From the NCBI GenBank assembly GCA_963575745.1, contig CAUYUJ010019937.1:493562-557561 (forward strand): a stretch of 64,000 nucleotides of DNA. The letters are read 5' to 3'. Positions 48,271 to 58,492 of this stretch are shown in pieces. This stretch comes from Prorocentrum cordatum (Eukaryota; Sar; Dinophyceae; Prorocentrales; Prorocentraceae). The stretch's first letter is position 1. Each line of letters begins with the position of its first letter. Position numbers and translations under genes: made by a program. The notes under the pieces are model-generated. The model was not told the origin of the DNA. It did no database searches and saw only the letters and a list, made by a program, of their open reading frames with translations.

Positions 48271-48485
48271 TGGCTCACATATAGGCCCACCAAGGAATGT
48301 TCTAAGAACCTCTTGTGGTTTGCACGAGATGTTCTTACATTATTTCTGGCTGAGTCCTTCTTGTTTTAGTACATCGGGTTTATGTTACAAGAACATTGAT
48401 GTTGTTATCGGAACATTTCTGGATTATAAGAACATGCCGTGGTAGTCCTATAGGAATGAAGAGACGGCCGGTTCCTGCTCAAATA

Positions 48486-48592
48486 CACCTGCGATGCGGC
48501 TCGATGTGGAGCCCGCTGTTCTCCTCGCCAGCGTCGCCGGTGCATCGCCGACGTTGCAGATGCATCGAAAATGCGACGCGATCCCCCGACGT
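48486..48592 (+). mobile_element. F5 foldback element, copy 6
   Basis: GCGATGCGGCTCGATGTGGAGCC, GCCGGTGCATCGCCGAC and AATGCGACGCGATCCCCCGAC match the interior and right part of F5 copies 1 and 2. It abuts F10 copy 3, which starts at 48594. Confidence 0.6.
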
Positions 48593-48593
48593 A

Positions 48594-48771
48594 CAGTGGA
48601 AGCCCATGCCAAGAGACACCCTGCTTGCCTCCAGGGTGCCCTGGGTTTCTTGGGTCTCGCTGGTCTTGCGAGACGGAAAGCGCGGCGCTCCCACACCAAG
48701 AATCAATGGACGTCCTGGGGCCCCAGGGATGAGATTTTTATTGAAGGTTTCTTGTGGACTGGCCTCCACTG
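48594..48771. mobile_element. F10 TIR element, copy 3 (178 bp)
   Basis: CAGTGGAAGCCCATGCCAAGAG at the left (TA at 48592-48593) and CTTGTGGACTGGCCTCCACTG at the right are inverted ends. The interior has CACCCTGCTTGCCTCCAGGGTGCCCTGGG. The ends resemble Tc1/mariner-type CAGT tips. Confidence 0.7.
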
Positions 48772-48957
48772 ATCTACGCCAAAACCATCCGGCGAAGGCT
48801 CTAAGAATGAGCGTCGGAAGGAAGAGCGGGGGTGATGGCGCCGACGCTCGTGCTTAGTACGCTTCTCGCGTTCAAGGCCGCGCGGAAGCGCCGTCCTTCC
48901 ACGCGGCGTGCCACGCCAGCGATCCGCGCAATCCGCGGCGTAAGGTCGCAATGTCTA
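48772..48957. other. Unassigned spacer between F10 and F4 elements
   Basis: No gene. It ends with CGGCGTAAGGTCGCAATGTC, which resembles the left part of the 44-bp direct repeat at 2697. Confidence 0.4.
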
Positions 48958-49149
48958 GGGAAACGAACAATGACATAAACATAAAAACTCGGAGGTCCGC
49001 GCGGATTTCTCGGATCGGCGCTGGCCGTCTTGGCGGCGCCTCCGGCGCCGCCCCTGGCGCGATCCGCGTGTCAGGGAGGGGGGTCCAGCGCGGATCCAAG
49101 AAATCCGCGCGGACTTCAGAGTTTTGTTTTGCTAATCCATTGTTCCCCA
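48958..49149. mobile_element. F4 foldback element, copy 5, complete
   Basis: GGGAAACGAACAATGACATAAACATAAAAACTC begins the left arm (outer tip GGGAAACGAACAATG). The right arm is AAATCCGCGCGGACTTC, GAGTTTTG, ATCCATTGTTCCCC. TA lies at 48956-48957 and 49150-49151. The core is GGCGGCGCCTCCGGCGCCGCC. Closest in structure to copy 1. Confidence 0.75.
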
Positions 49150-49189
49150 TATCCTACGATGGGGTTCTTGTTATTACTTGGACGCCTCC

Positions 49190-49348
49190 TTTTTCTCCTC
49201 CTTCTCCTTCTCCTCCTTCTTCTCTTCATCATACCCAGACTTACCCATACACAGACTTACTCACATTTAGATTTACTCATACCCAGACTTACTCAGACAC
49301 AACATTACTCATTCTCAGACCTACGCATACTCAGACCTACTCCTAGTC
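49190..49348. repeat. CTCCTT tract and ~20-bp ACTTACTCATACCCAG repeat
   Basis: A short polypyrimidine run (49190-49230) precedes about seven imperfect units of ACTCATACCCAGACTTACTC type, with AGAC(T/C)TAC at each unit junction. The array leads directly into the hairpin at 49349. Confidence 0.8.
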
Positions 49349-49387
49349 AGACTTACTCATGCTACTTTTCCCAGCATGAGTAAGTCT
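49349..49387. repeat. Perfect 15-bp hairpin before the retroelement fragment
   Basis: AGACTTACTCATGCT (49349-49363), a 9-nt loop ACTTTTCCC, then AGCATGAGTAAGTCT (49373-49387). The left arm is one unit of the 20-bp array, so the right arm arose by an inverted copy of that unit. It lies 14 bp before the open frame of the LINE fragment. Confidence 0.85.
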
Positions 49388-49400
49388 GTTCAGTCCGAGT

Positions 49401-50060
49401 ATGGTTCATTCCAAGTTGGGCGGTGCGCGCGGCCCCCAGGCCACTCAGTCGGATGAAGCATTCCGGACAGACTTCCAGAAGGTAGTCTACCAGGGCATCT
49501 TGAACAAGGAGGCGCCCCACGATTTGATGCGGTTCCGGCACAAGCTCAACAACCGACGTCTATGGGATGCATCTCTTTTCCCGCACCCTCCGGGGACCAG
49601 CGTCTTACAGAGCACACCGCGTTACGGTTCGAGCCGGGCGCTTCGGCAGCTCCACGAGTTGAAGTTGGCCGTCGCGCCGCGCGTGCAGTCGGCGGTGTTC
49701 AGCACGATGTGGAACAGGTGGACAACCCACCAGCGGTTCCAACAACGCCATGCCCCGACCAACAGGTGCATGTTCGGATGCCCCCCAGGGGCGGAGGATT
49801 CGATGGAGCATGGTAACAAATGCCCAGCCACGGCTCGGCTTTTACAGACGCGCCTGAACCTGGAGGCGACGTTGTTCTGCAACCTCCGCACGTTCATGTT
49901 GACTAACATTCACATGAAGGACAAAAAGACGCTGTGCAAGATTTGTCTGCTGGTCTATGCCGTCTACAACGCCACGAACAGCAGCCGGCACGACGGAATG
50001 GTGCCCCAGGACATCTTCGTACTCTATGAAAGTGCTTGGCGACGCCTTTTGCGTGAGTAG
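49401..50060 (+). CDS. Non-LTR retrotransposon ORF2 C-terminal fragment (post-RT zinc finger region)
   Basis: A 219-codon frame ending in TAG. From about residue 20 it is fluent coding sequence: a basic helical region (DLMRFRHKLNNRRLWD), a helical stretch ending AVFSTMWNRWTTHQRFQQRH, then CMFGCPPGAEDSMEHGNKCP, a C-X3-C-X8-H-X3-C zinc motif typical of LINE reverse transcriptases after the RT domain, and a helical C-terminus with LCKICLLVYAVYNATN. RT catalytic motifs and endonuclease are absent, so it is a 5'-truncated copy, as LINEs usually are. The frame is intact over this length, implying a fairly recent insertion or an exon of a host gene that captured it. The first ~15 codons may be non-element sequence; a CCCCCAG acceptor-like site ends at 49439. 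Confidence 0.65.
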   Translation: MVHSKLGGARGPQATQSDEAFRTDFQKVVYQGILNKEAPHDLMRFRHKLNNRRLWDASLFPHPPGTSVLQSTPRYGSSRALRQLHELKLAVAPRVQSAVFSTMWNRWTTHQRFQQRHAPTNRCMFGCPPGAEDSMEHGNKCPATARLLQTRLNLEATLFCNLRTFMLTNIHMKDKKTLCKICLLVYAVYNATNSSRHDGMVPQDIFVLYESAWRRLLRE

Positions 50061-51464
50061 CGGCCCCGCTCCGTGACGCGCGTCGGCTTCTCCCTCCTCC
50101 TCTTCCTCTTGTCCGCCTGCTGCTGGGCGCAAGCTGCTTTAACAGTTTAACGCCGACCGCGCCTTCCGCAAGGCCACCGGATGGAGACCCTGTCTGGACA
50201 GGGCGCCCCAAAAGTTCCGCCCCCCAGGGGGGGGACCCCGTTTTGCTAATCGGTTTCCTGGATATCCAGCCATTCAAGTGGCTGGCAACCCAACAGCGCC
50301 GGGCAATTTTGTATTTCCCTAACCCAGTTCAGCTGGTTTTCGAAACAGCGTAGCGTGCTGGATCCTCGGTTGCTGGTAAGTAGAGAGCAACGTGTCAGTG
50401 CAGGTGCGGCCGCCGTCCGCTTAGAGACGGATGTGCAGATTTGTGTCCCCTCCTCCTTGTCTTCTGCCTCTGTCCTCCCCCCCTCAGCTCGCCCCAGCAG
50501 CTTCGCATGAAGTTTGAATGACGCGGAGCGTCGCGGGGACCGGGGCACGCGTCGGTTGACTCAGCGTCGACTCCACCCTGCGTGCACCGCGGTGACCCTA
50601 CACATGTCAAGAATGCTCGCGAGGGACATCCGTGCGAGATGCGCACGCGCGAGCCGTGTTTTCTCCTTCCTCCTCCTCCTCCGAATGCACTCGGCGCCCC
50701 GTGAGTTCTTGGTCATTCCAGGGGCTGTTCAAGGCTACGCCAGGTTCGCTATTGAAGGGCTGCAGGGCCTATCGAAGAGCCAGGGCGTTTGCCTCGGGTA
50801 GTCCGGTTCTGCCCAGCCCGCCCGGATGGGAGGCCGCATCAGCCAACAGGGCGCAGCAACAATAACCACATTTTGTTGGCGCGATGTGGTGCGACATTGC
50901 AGGCGGTCGGTCGAGCTGGCCTGTTGCACATCAAGCTCTCACTGTTAGTGATTGGCCCCCTTCCCCCTTGTCCTCCTCGTCGTATGTGTCACGAGAGCCT
51001 GCGTATCATCGGGGAAAGCAGGCTATCGGCCACGCGGCCGGGACAGATACGGGTTTTTAGGGGCCCAGCGTCGTGACACGGATTTCTTCTGGCTCTGCAG
51101 CCGAAGGCGGACGCACGGCAGCTTTGACGCGCCCTCCTCCCCTTTCCTTCTGCCTCCCTCCTCCTCCTCCTCCTCCTTTTCCTCCCCCGCTGCTCTGGTC
51201 GAGAGGATTCGTTTGAAGGAAGCCTCTGCAGGCGTGTGATTGCGGCCGTTTGGATTCTTACGGTCGCTTCGGTGGCGGTCACAATTTTGAGGATTCGTTT
51301 GAAGGAAGCAGGCATGTCGTTTAGATAGTTTAAAATCTTAGGGTCTGTGTGGCTGTGCGGAGTGTGTGGCGGCATCCTTGTTTCGCACGCGCACGCAGAG
51401 AGTCGAATCGACACGATAGCTTTGCACCGAAAGAAACTTTACTCATGCTGAGACTCACGCACGC
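50061..51464. other. Downstream of the LINE fragment; no supported gene
   Basis: The first ~200 bp could be the element's 3' tail. GCGCAGCAACAATAA near 50851 shares a CAGCAACAATAA word with the end of the retroelement remnant at 6407-6417, which may mark another related tail, but nothing longer aligns. Short CTCCTC runs at 50666 and 51155. Confidence 0.4.
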
Positions 51465-51835
51465 CCCGTTCGCGGCCGTTTCGTGGGGATGTCTCAAGCG
51501 GTTTGCCTGTTTGCTTTTCCCATCATCATTCGCTTTCGGAGCAGATTTGACGGATGTTTCGAGCGAGGCGCTCATTTTCACGTCCCTGATGGGGAGCCGC
51601 CGAAAGGTCTTGCACGGTCCCGTTCGCGGCCGTTTTATGGGGATGTCTCAAGCAGTTTGCTTGTTTTCTGTCGTAACGCCCTTCACTTTCGGAGCAGATC
51701 GGGAGGATGTCTCGAGCGAGGCGGTCATTCACGTCCCTAAACGGAACCGCCGAGGGGTACTGCACGGTCCTGTTCGCGGCCGTTTTGTGGGGATGTCTCA
51801 AGCGGGTTGCTTATTACCTAACAGCGAAGACTGAT
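51465..51835. repeat. ~152-bp tandem repeat, about 2.4 units
   Basis: Unit starts CCCGTTCGCGGCCGTTT at 51465, 51619 and 51769. Each contains GTGGGGATGTCTCAAGC, GGAGCAGATTTGACGGATGT and CGAGCGAGGCG, then GGAGCCGCCG. An additional unit of the same family stands alone at about 53955-54115, beyond the GAGGCT satellite. Confidence 0.85.
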
Positions 51836-51934
51836 AGGTTTCTAATAGGGTCAAGAGAGCATCATGACTCCCCAAGGGGGTCTGGGCGGCATCCGGACAG
51901 GGGTCCGCGGAAGTCGCTTTAAACAAACAGTTAT

Positions 51935-52286
51935 ACACTTCGTGGTCTTCGAGGTCACAGAATTCCACTCCCGGGCCACATACTGAATGCCCGGAGCCAG
52001 CTGTAGGCCACTTCGTGCTCTTCGAGTTCCCAGAACTCCATTCCCGGGCCACATTTTGAATGCCCGGAGCCAACCAACTGTAGGCCACTTCGAGTTCTTC
52101 GAGTTCACAGAATTTCATTCCCGGGCCACATTTTGAATGCCCGGAGCCAACTGTAGGCCATTTCGTGGTCTTCGAGTTCCGAGAACTCCATTCTTGGGCA
52201 TGATTTTGAATGCCCGGAGCCAACTGTAGGCCACTTCGTGTTCTTCGAGTTCCCAGAACTCCATTCCCGGGCCACATTTTGAATGC
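51935..52286. repeat. ~73-bp tandem repeat, five units
   Basis: Unit: CACTTCGTGGTCTTCGAG, TTCCCAGAACTCCATTCCCGG, GCCACATTTTGAATGCCCGG, AGCCAACTGTAGG. Spacing is 72-76 bp. The last unit breaks off in TTTTGAATGC and passes directly into the GAGGCT satellite. Minus-strand frames with repeated motifs are artefacts. Confidence 0.9.
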
Positions 52287-53812
52287 TGAGGCAGGCTGAT
52301 GCTGAGGCTGAGGCAGACTGAGGTTGAGGCAGGCTGAGGCTGAGGCCGAGGCTGAAGGCAGACTGCGGCTGAGGCTGAGGCAGGCTGAGGCTGAGACTGA
52401 GGCAGGCTGACGCTGAGGCAGGCTGAGGCTGAGGCTGAGGCTCATGCAGGCTGAGGCTGAGGCAGGCGGAGGCTGAGGCTGAGGCCGAGGCTGAAGGCAG
52501 GCTGAGGCTGAGGCTGAGGCTGAGGCAGGCTGAGGCTGAGGCTGAGGCTGATGCTGAGGCAGGCTGAGGCTGAGGCTGAGGCTGAGGCTGATGCAGGCTG
52601 AGGCTGAGGCAGGTTGAGGCTGAGGCCGAGGCTGAAGGCAGACTGAGGCTGAGGCTGAAGCAGGCTGAGGCTGAGGCAGTTTGAGGCTGAGGCTGAGGCA
52701 GGCTGAGGCTGAGGCAGGCTGAGGCTGAGGCTGAGGCTGATGCAGGCTGAGGCTGAGGCAGGCTGAGGCTGAGGCCGAGGCTGAAGGCAGACTGAGGCTG
52801 AGGCTGAAGCAGGAGGCTGAGGCTGAGGCAGGCTGAGGCTGAGGCTGAGGCAGGCTGATGCTGAGGCAGGCTGAGGCTGAGGCTGAGGCTGATGCAGGCT
52901 GAGGCCGAGGCTGAAGGCAGACTGAGGCTGAGGCTGAAGCAGGCTGAGGCTGAGGCTGAGGCAGGCTGAGGCTGAGGCAGGCTGAGGCTGAGGCTGAGGC
53001 TGAGGCTGAGGCTGAGGCTGATGCAGGCTGAGGCTGAGGCAGGCTGAGGCTGAGGCCGAGGCTGAAGGCAGACTGAGGCTGAGGCAGGCTGAGGCTGAGG
53101 CTGAGGCAGGCTGAGGCTGAGGCTGAGGCAGGCTGAGGCTGAGGCTGAGGCTGAGGCAGGCTGAGGCTGAGGCTGAGGCTGAGGCTGAGGCTGAGGCTGA
53201 GGCTGAGGCTGAGGCCGAGGCTGAAGGCAGACTGAGGCTGAGGCTGAAGCAGGCTGAGGCTGAGGCTGAGGCAGGCTGAGGCTGAGGCTGAGGCAGGCTG
53301 ATGGCAGGCTGAGGCTGAGGCTGAGGCTGATGCAGGCTGAGGCTGAGGCAGGCTGAGGCTGAGGCCGAGGCTGAGGCAGACTGAGGCTGAGGCTGAAGCT
53401 GAGGCTGAGGCTGAGCAGCTGAGGCTGAGGCTGAGGCTGAGGCTGAGGCTGAGGCAGGCTGATGCTGAGGCAGGCTGAGAGGCTGAGGCTGATGCAGGCT
53501 GAGGCTGAGGCAGGCTGAGGCTGAGGCCGAGGCCGACGGCAGACTGAGGCTGAGGCTGAAGCAGACTGAGGCTGAGGCAGAGGCAGGCTGAGGCTGATGC
53601 TGAGGCAGGCTGATGCTGAGGCAGGCTGAGGCTGAGGCTGAGGCAGACGCAGGGTGAGGCTAAGGCAGGCTGAGGCAGGCTGAGGCTGAGGCCGAGGCTG
53701 AAGGCAGACTGATGCTGAGACTGAAGCAGGCGGAGGCTGAGGCTGAGGCAGCCTCAGGCTGAGGCAGGCTGAGGCTGAGGCTGAGGCAGGCTGAGGCTGA
53801 GGCTGTGACTGC
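52286..53812. repeat. GAGGCT satellite with ~150-bp higher-order period
   Basis: About 1.5 kb of GAGGCT hexamers broken by GCAGGCTGA and TGATGC variants. The marker GAGGCCGAGGCTGAAGGCAG or a close form recurs at about 52342, 52481, 52622, 52771, 52901, 53052, 53211, 53361, 53523 and 53688, so higher-order units of 130-165 bp exist. The 10-bp GAGGCAGGCT variants shift phase and every frame is soon closed, so it is non-coding. It ends in GACTGCGACT-type units. Confidence 0.9.
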
Positions 53813-53909
53813 GACTGCCGTTGCCACTGCGACTGTCATCGCGAATGCGACTACGACTGCGACAACAGCAGAATTCTACAACTGGATTCTCATGTGAATC
53901 GTAAGGGGA

Positions 53910-54130
53910 ATGCTTCCAGATATGCTCCTACACATCGCTGTTAGGTTGTTTTGCCGGGATAAGTTTCTGTCCCGACATCCTTTGGTTTCGGAGCAGATTT
54001 GGAGGATGTCTCGAGCGAGGCGCTCATTCTCACGTCCTTGCGGGGAGCCGCCGAGGGGTATTGCACGGTCCAGCTCGCGGCCGTTATGTGGGATGTCTCA
54101 AGCGGTTTGCCTGTGTTTTGTTGCTATACA
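53910..54130. repeat. Detached unit of the 152-bp tandem repeat
   Basis: TTTCGGAGCAGATTTGGAGGATG, CGAGCGAGGCGCTCATTCTCACGTCC, GGGGAGCCGCCGAGGGG and CTCGCGGCCGTTATGTGG match the array at 51465-51835. Its position beyond the satellite shows the original array was split. Confidence 0.8.
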
Positions 54131-54149
54131 TTGGGCCTCTCCTGGGGCA

Positions 54150-54260
54150 CGAATCTTCCCTAGGAGGTCCCAGGAAACCCCAGGAGGCCCCAAGAGGCCC
54201 CTGGAGGCCCAAGGAAGCCTGAGTAGGTTTCAGGAGGCCCCAGGAGGCCCCAGGCTCATG
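54150..54260. repeat. AGGAGGCCCC decamer repeat, short
   Basis: CCCAGGAGGCCCCAAGAGG units for about 100 bp, of the same type as the large array at 45390. From 54261 to 54620 no feature is supported. Confidence 0.75.
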
Positions 54261-54619
54261 CGCAGAGACGCGCTCGTACTACTGAGGCTCATCCACACTG
54301 AAATTCATTCGCAGTTAGTTTCATGACCAGACCGTCAAAACTGAAGCCCTTTTATAGTCGAAAGCTCTTGCGCCTGGACATTCACGGATTACAGGTCCAT
54401 GCGAATAAAGGCACATATGGGGAGTTCCACGCTTTGAATGATTCGCTCCCCTAATGTTTCCTTGGGTGAGACCCGATCTTTTCGCCTCTGACGCATCATA
54501 ACAAAAGAACCAATTCCAGCACCGCTACCCCTCCCTCGTCAACACGGTCGGATTCGCCCCGGAACGTTTGTGAGAGAACACCCCGGGACGAGAGAAACGG
54601 CCATCTCTCGTCACCACGG

Positions 54620-55149
54620 TTGGATTCGCCTTGCAATTTGCTGGATTATAAAAGTGCTTTGGCAGATGCTCGAAAATTGGCCGCAGTGGGAAGCGTGTGG
54701 ATACACAATCGGGGGGAGGCTATTCGGGCGCACCCCCTTTTCGAGGATGGGCGAGCTGTTTGCCCCCCTTTTCCTTTGAGCCTCCGGCGCTTCCCTGGTT
54801 CACCCCATCCTCTAGTCTGCTGGTGTGGAAACCGCCGTTGGCCGTTGCGCCAGCTAAGGCGAATACCCGCAGTGTGACTTCCTGGCTGGAGTTTTCTCTC
54901 GTCGATGGAGGGCCATCCTTTGTGCCTCATCTTGGTTCTCTGTCTGATGTATGGCTGGCCAGGCTTCGACTCGTTCTCTATCCTCGCCTCCCCATTTCCC
55001 CTTCCATCTTTGACCCTTCGCTGACGTTGCCGTCTCGTGTGGCGTTCCCAGGTTGCCCAGCGGTGTTCCGTCTCACGTCAGGTTGCCATTCGTGCGGTGT
55101 ATTTGAACGTTGCCACGGGCAAAATGTGTCCCCAAACAAGTTTCTCTAA
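54620..55149 (+). pseudogene. Frameshifted open region, unknown protein
   Basis: One frame (54620 on) reads KSALADARKLAAVGSVWIHN then EAIRAHPLFEDGRAVC, which looks like genuine protein: a helix, then a strand with VWIH. At a C run near 54757-54766 the coding-like signal moves to the frame of 54697-55149 (for example SWLEFSLVDGGPSFVPHLG). A one-base slip in the C run is the simplest explanation. I recognise no family and cannot exclude chance. Confidence 0.3.
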
Positions 55150-55424
55150 GATGGACGCTCTTCCTCCATCCTGTGCCCCCCAGCTGAACCCAAAATTTAG
55201 GATGCCACTCCTGTGAGGATAAATTAAGCATCGGCGCAGGTATATCCGTGATCGACAACCATTTGAATCTAGCGTAATCCCGTCTGATTCCGCTTAGTCC
55301 AGTTACTTGCGGCAAGTCCCGCTACAACGTCAGCCAGCGTTTTGGGTGGCGATTGTGAGAGGGGGTACGGGAGGCGGTCACGTGTGACACCCCGTGTCTT
55401 CAGTATTGGGAGAGTCATCGTGAT

Positions 55425-56059
55425 GACGAAGATCAAGATCAATATGATGATGGTGATGATACTGGTGACGATGACGATGCCGACGTTGCTGATGCTGATG
55501 ATGATGCTGATGATGACGATGGTGGTCGTTGCGATGATGGTTGTGGTTGGATGATGATGGTGCTCATGATGATAAGAATGATGGTGTCGATGATGGTGAC
55601 GATGATGGTGATAATGATAATGTTGCGGACGATGATGCTGATGCTACGGATGTCCAGTCTGATCATGATGATGATGACCACATTGATGATGGTGATGATG
55701 GTGATGATGCCGATGATGATGTTGTCGTTCATTGTTATGATGACGATGATGAGGATGAGGAAGATAATTCGGACGGGGATGGTAATTTTGATTAGGATGA
55801 TTATGGTGGTGGTGATGGCGACGACGATGATGATGATGATGATGTTGGTGGTGATGATGATGATGATGACGTCGATGTTGGTCATGCTGATGATGCTTGT
55901 GGTTGTGGTGGTGGTGGTGATGGTGATGGCGAAGATCATGATGATGACGATGATGGCGACGACGATGATGTCGATGTTGCTGTGATAATGATGGTGATGA
56001 TGATAGTGATGATGATGGTGATGATGATGATGGCGATGGTGATGATGACGATGACGATT

Positions 56060-56121
<62 letters not shown>

Positions 56122-56145
56122 AGTAATGATGATGACGATTCGGAG
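55425..56145. repeat. GATGAT trinucleotide microsatellite
   Basis: About 700 bp of GATGATGGTGAT-type units, purest at 56055-56125. Met/Val, Asp-rich and His/Ile frames on the strands are artefacts. It is the complement of the CAT tracts at 4083 and 11402. Confidence 0.95.
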
Positions 56146-56274
56146 AAGAGAGAGCAGGAGGGAGTGGAAGGCCGTCACATGCGACATCTTTCGTCCTCAC
56201 TATTTGAGGAGGTCTCGTGGAACTCGTTTGGTCCGTATTGTGGCTGTCTTGGTTTCCTGTGAAGCAGTCTTGTG

Positions 56275-56805
56275 GGTTCTCTGGGGCCCTCTTGGGCCGT
56301 CGTGGGGCCTTCTTCTTACGCCGTCTTGGGGTTCTCTTGTGCCGTTTTGGGCCCTCTTGGCCGTATGGTGGATGCCTGGGGGCGTCGTGGGGCCTTCTAA
56401 GGACCGTCTAAGGCCGCCTTGGGTCCCGCGGAAGGCCCTCTTGGGCCGTTTTCGGGCCGACTCGGATATTTATTGGGCCATCGTGGGACCTCTTGGGATG
56501 TTAGGGGGCCTCTTGGGCCGTCTTGGGACCATCGTGGAGTCTTTTGGGCCATCTAGAGCTGGCGGAAGCATGAAAAGGCGAGGGTGCGCAGATCGTGCAA
56601 AAAGCGACGGGAAATGCATGATGGTGGTTTCTTCGGACCTTGTTGGAGGTCCGCTTGAGGCCCTTTTGGGCACTTTTGGAGGCAGTTTGGGCCGTCTTGA
56701 AGCCATACTGGGCCAGCCTTGGGGCGGTCTTGGGCCGTCTTCGAGGCATCATGGGCCATCTTGGTGTCCTTGGTAGTCTGCCTGGTCCGTCTTGGAGACT
56801 CGGGA
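56275..56805. repeat. TCTTGGGCCG decamer array with hinge
   Basis: CTTGGGCCGTCTTGGGG units on both sides of a non-repetitive hinge at about 56555-56640 (AGCATGAAAAGGCGAGGGTG...). Opposite orientation to the array at 45390. The organisation of decamers, ~90-bp hinge, decamers is the same as in 23755-24370 and 27270-27900. Confidence 0.8.
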
Positions 56806-57344
56806 CACACATTCATAGTTTTTGTTATGAGGGGTCGTTGCCTCGGGAGCGTGGCTCCATCGCGTTTTACACAGGATCGTGGCCTTGGGAGGGTGGGGGC
56901 GGTGCATGCGGGGAGATGTTGGTGTGGGGTGGTGGCCTATGAGATATCGGACAGACCTTGGCACCCTGCCACGCCCCAACGTGCGAAGGGCACGATGGCG
57001 GACCGGGCTAAATCTGGTTCAATCCGGCTTAATTCGGCATATTGGCACCGTAGCATAATTTGATAGCGCTGAATCGTTCTGGCGAAGATTTCTTAGGAGT
57101 TGCTAACTAACTTTTCGGGAACTCCACGAGGTCGGAGATGCGGGTCACCATGACCACCGCCAAGTATACATGTCAAGCCATGGCGCAGGGCCGCCGTGCT
57201 TTCGTGCGTACAGTCCATGCGCTGAACTCAGGACCACCTCGGGCTAAAAAGTCAGCATTCGGACCTCTTTGCGTTTGGACGAGAATTGCGATGTGAATCC
57301 AGCGGCGGTGACGCGGAGCCTCCCGAAGGCAAAATGCAACAGAA
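56806..57344. other. Unassigned stretch with no supported gene
   Basis: Contains an AATCTGGTTCAATCCGGCTTAATTCGG run of three ~11-bp words near 57011 (word core AATCCGGCTTA). No coding evidence. Confidence 0.4.
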
Positions 57345-58492
57345 CATCGGAGGTTGGGGGGTGAGATCGCAGTGGAATGGAGACCCCCAACCTGAAAATC
57401 GTTTCGTCTCGTTCGTGTCGTGCGTGCGTGCGGGCGAGGCGAAGCTGCGTGGGCGCGCGAGAGGAATGAACCCGCCGTTGCAAGGGCGAAGTCAAGACAA
57501 ATGATCCCCCGCCCGCCTGTCCGGCGGCGGCTCGCGGTGTCCCGCGGTGTCCCGTGGTGTCCCGTGGTGTCCCGTGGTGTCCGCCGTTGCTAGGGCGAAG
57601 TCAAGACAAATGATTCTCTCCCTCCCGCTCGTCTGGCGGTGGCTCGCGGTGTCCCGCGGTGTCCCGTGGTGTCCCGTGGTGTCCCGTGGTGTCCGCCGTT
57701 GCTAGGGCGAAGTCAAGACGAATGATTTTTCCCCGCCCGCCCGCCCATCCCTCGTCCGTGCGGCGTTGGCGCGCGGTGTCCCGCGGTGTCCCGCGGTGTC
57801 CCGTGGTGTCCCGTGGTGTCCCGTTGAGTGAGATCGATATTAAAATCGATATTGAGATCGATATTGAGATTAATGTGCTGCCCCGAGGTGTCCAGCGGTT
57901 TTCCAAAAAGTGAGATATCGATAGTGAGATCGACAGGTGTCCCGTTGTGTCCTGTGGTGTTCCGTGGTGTCCCGTTGAGTTCGATAGTGAGATCGATACT
58001 GCGATCGATACTGAGATCGATGTGGTGCCCCGAGGTGTCCCGTGGTGTCCCAAAAAGTGAGATCGATGGTGAGATCGACAGGTGTCCCGTGGCGTCCCTT
58101 TGAGTGAGATCGATAGTGAGATCGATTGAGATCGATATTGAGATCGATGTGGTGTCCCGAGGTGTCCCATGGTGTCTCGTGTTGTCGTATGGTGTCCCGT
58201 TGAGTGACATCGATCGTGAGATCGACAGTGAGACCGATAGTGAGATCGAGAGGTGTCCCGCGGTGTCCCGTGGTGTCCCGTGGTTGCCTTGGTGTCCCGT
58301 GGATCCCGTTGAGAGAGATCGATAGTGAGATCGATAGTGAGACCGATAGTGAGATCGAGAGGTGTCCCGTGGTGTCCCGTGGTGTCCCGTTGAGTGAGAT
58401 CGATTGTGAGATCGATTGAGTCAGATGTTGGTTCCCCCCTCTCTCCCCCCCCCAAAACCTCCTTATCACCCGAAGGGTGGTCGTATAGGTAT
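57345..58492 (-). mobile_element. Composite satellite element, copy 2 (inverted)
   Basis: Reading from 58492 down to 57345 gives the same block order as 11158-13064: ATACGACCACCCTTCGGGTGATAAGGAGG, CCCCCC with GGAACCAACATCTGACTC, GATCTCACTATCGATC units, GGGACACC units, TGTCTTGACTTCGCCCT repeats, then CACGAACGAGACGAAACG and CCATTCCACTGCGATCTCACC. The CAT microsatellite of copy 1 is absent; GGGACACCACGGGACACC units are abundant instead. Confidence 0.7.
57520..58430. repeat. GTGTCCCG / GAGATCGATA satellite mixture
   Basis: GGTGTCCCGTGGTGTCCCG octamer clusters alternate with AGTGAGATCGATA clusters. A ~130-bp unit ending TCGGCGGTGGCTCGCGG repeats about three times at 57500-57770 with GCTAGGGCGAAGTCAAGAC. 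The minus-strand 284- and 255-codon Thr/Ile/Ser-rich frames are artefacts of this mixture. Confidence 0.85.

Noticed and set aside
49349-49387. Rho-independent-style terminator
   Set aside because: There is no U-rich tail, the stem is an inverted copy of an array unit, and the context is a eukaryotic nuclear genome.
52286-53812. Glu-Ala repeat protein encoded by GAGGCT units
   Set aside because: 10-bp GAGGCAGGCT variants shift the phase and TGA closes every plus frame quickly; no long plus-strand frame exists.
54697-55149. Intact 150-codon gene starting at the internal ATG
   Set aside because: The coding-like signal upstream is in another frame, and the first ~25 codons of this frame do not look like protein; treated as one frameshifted region.
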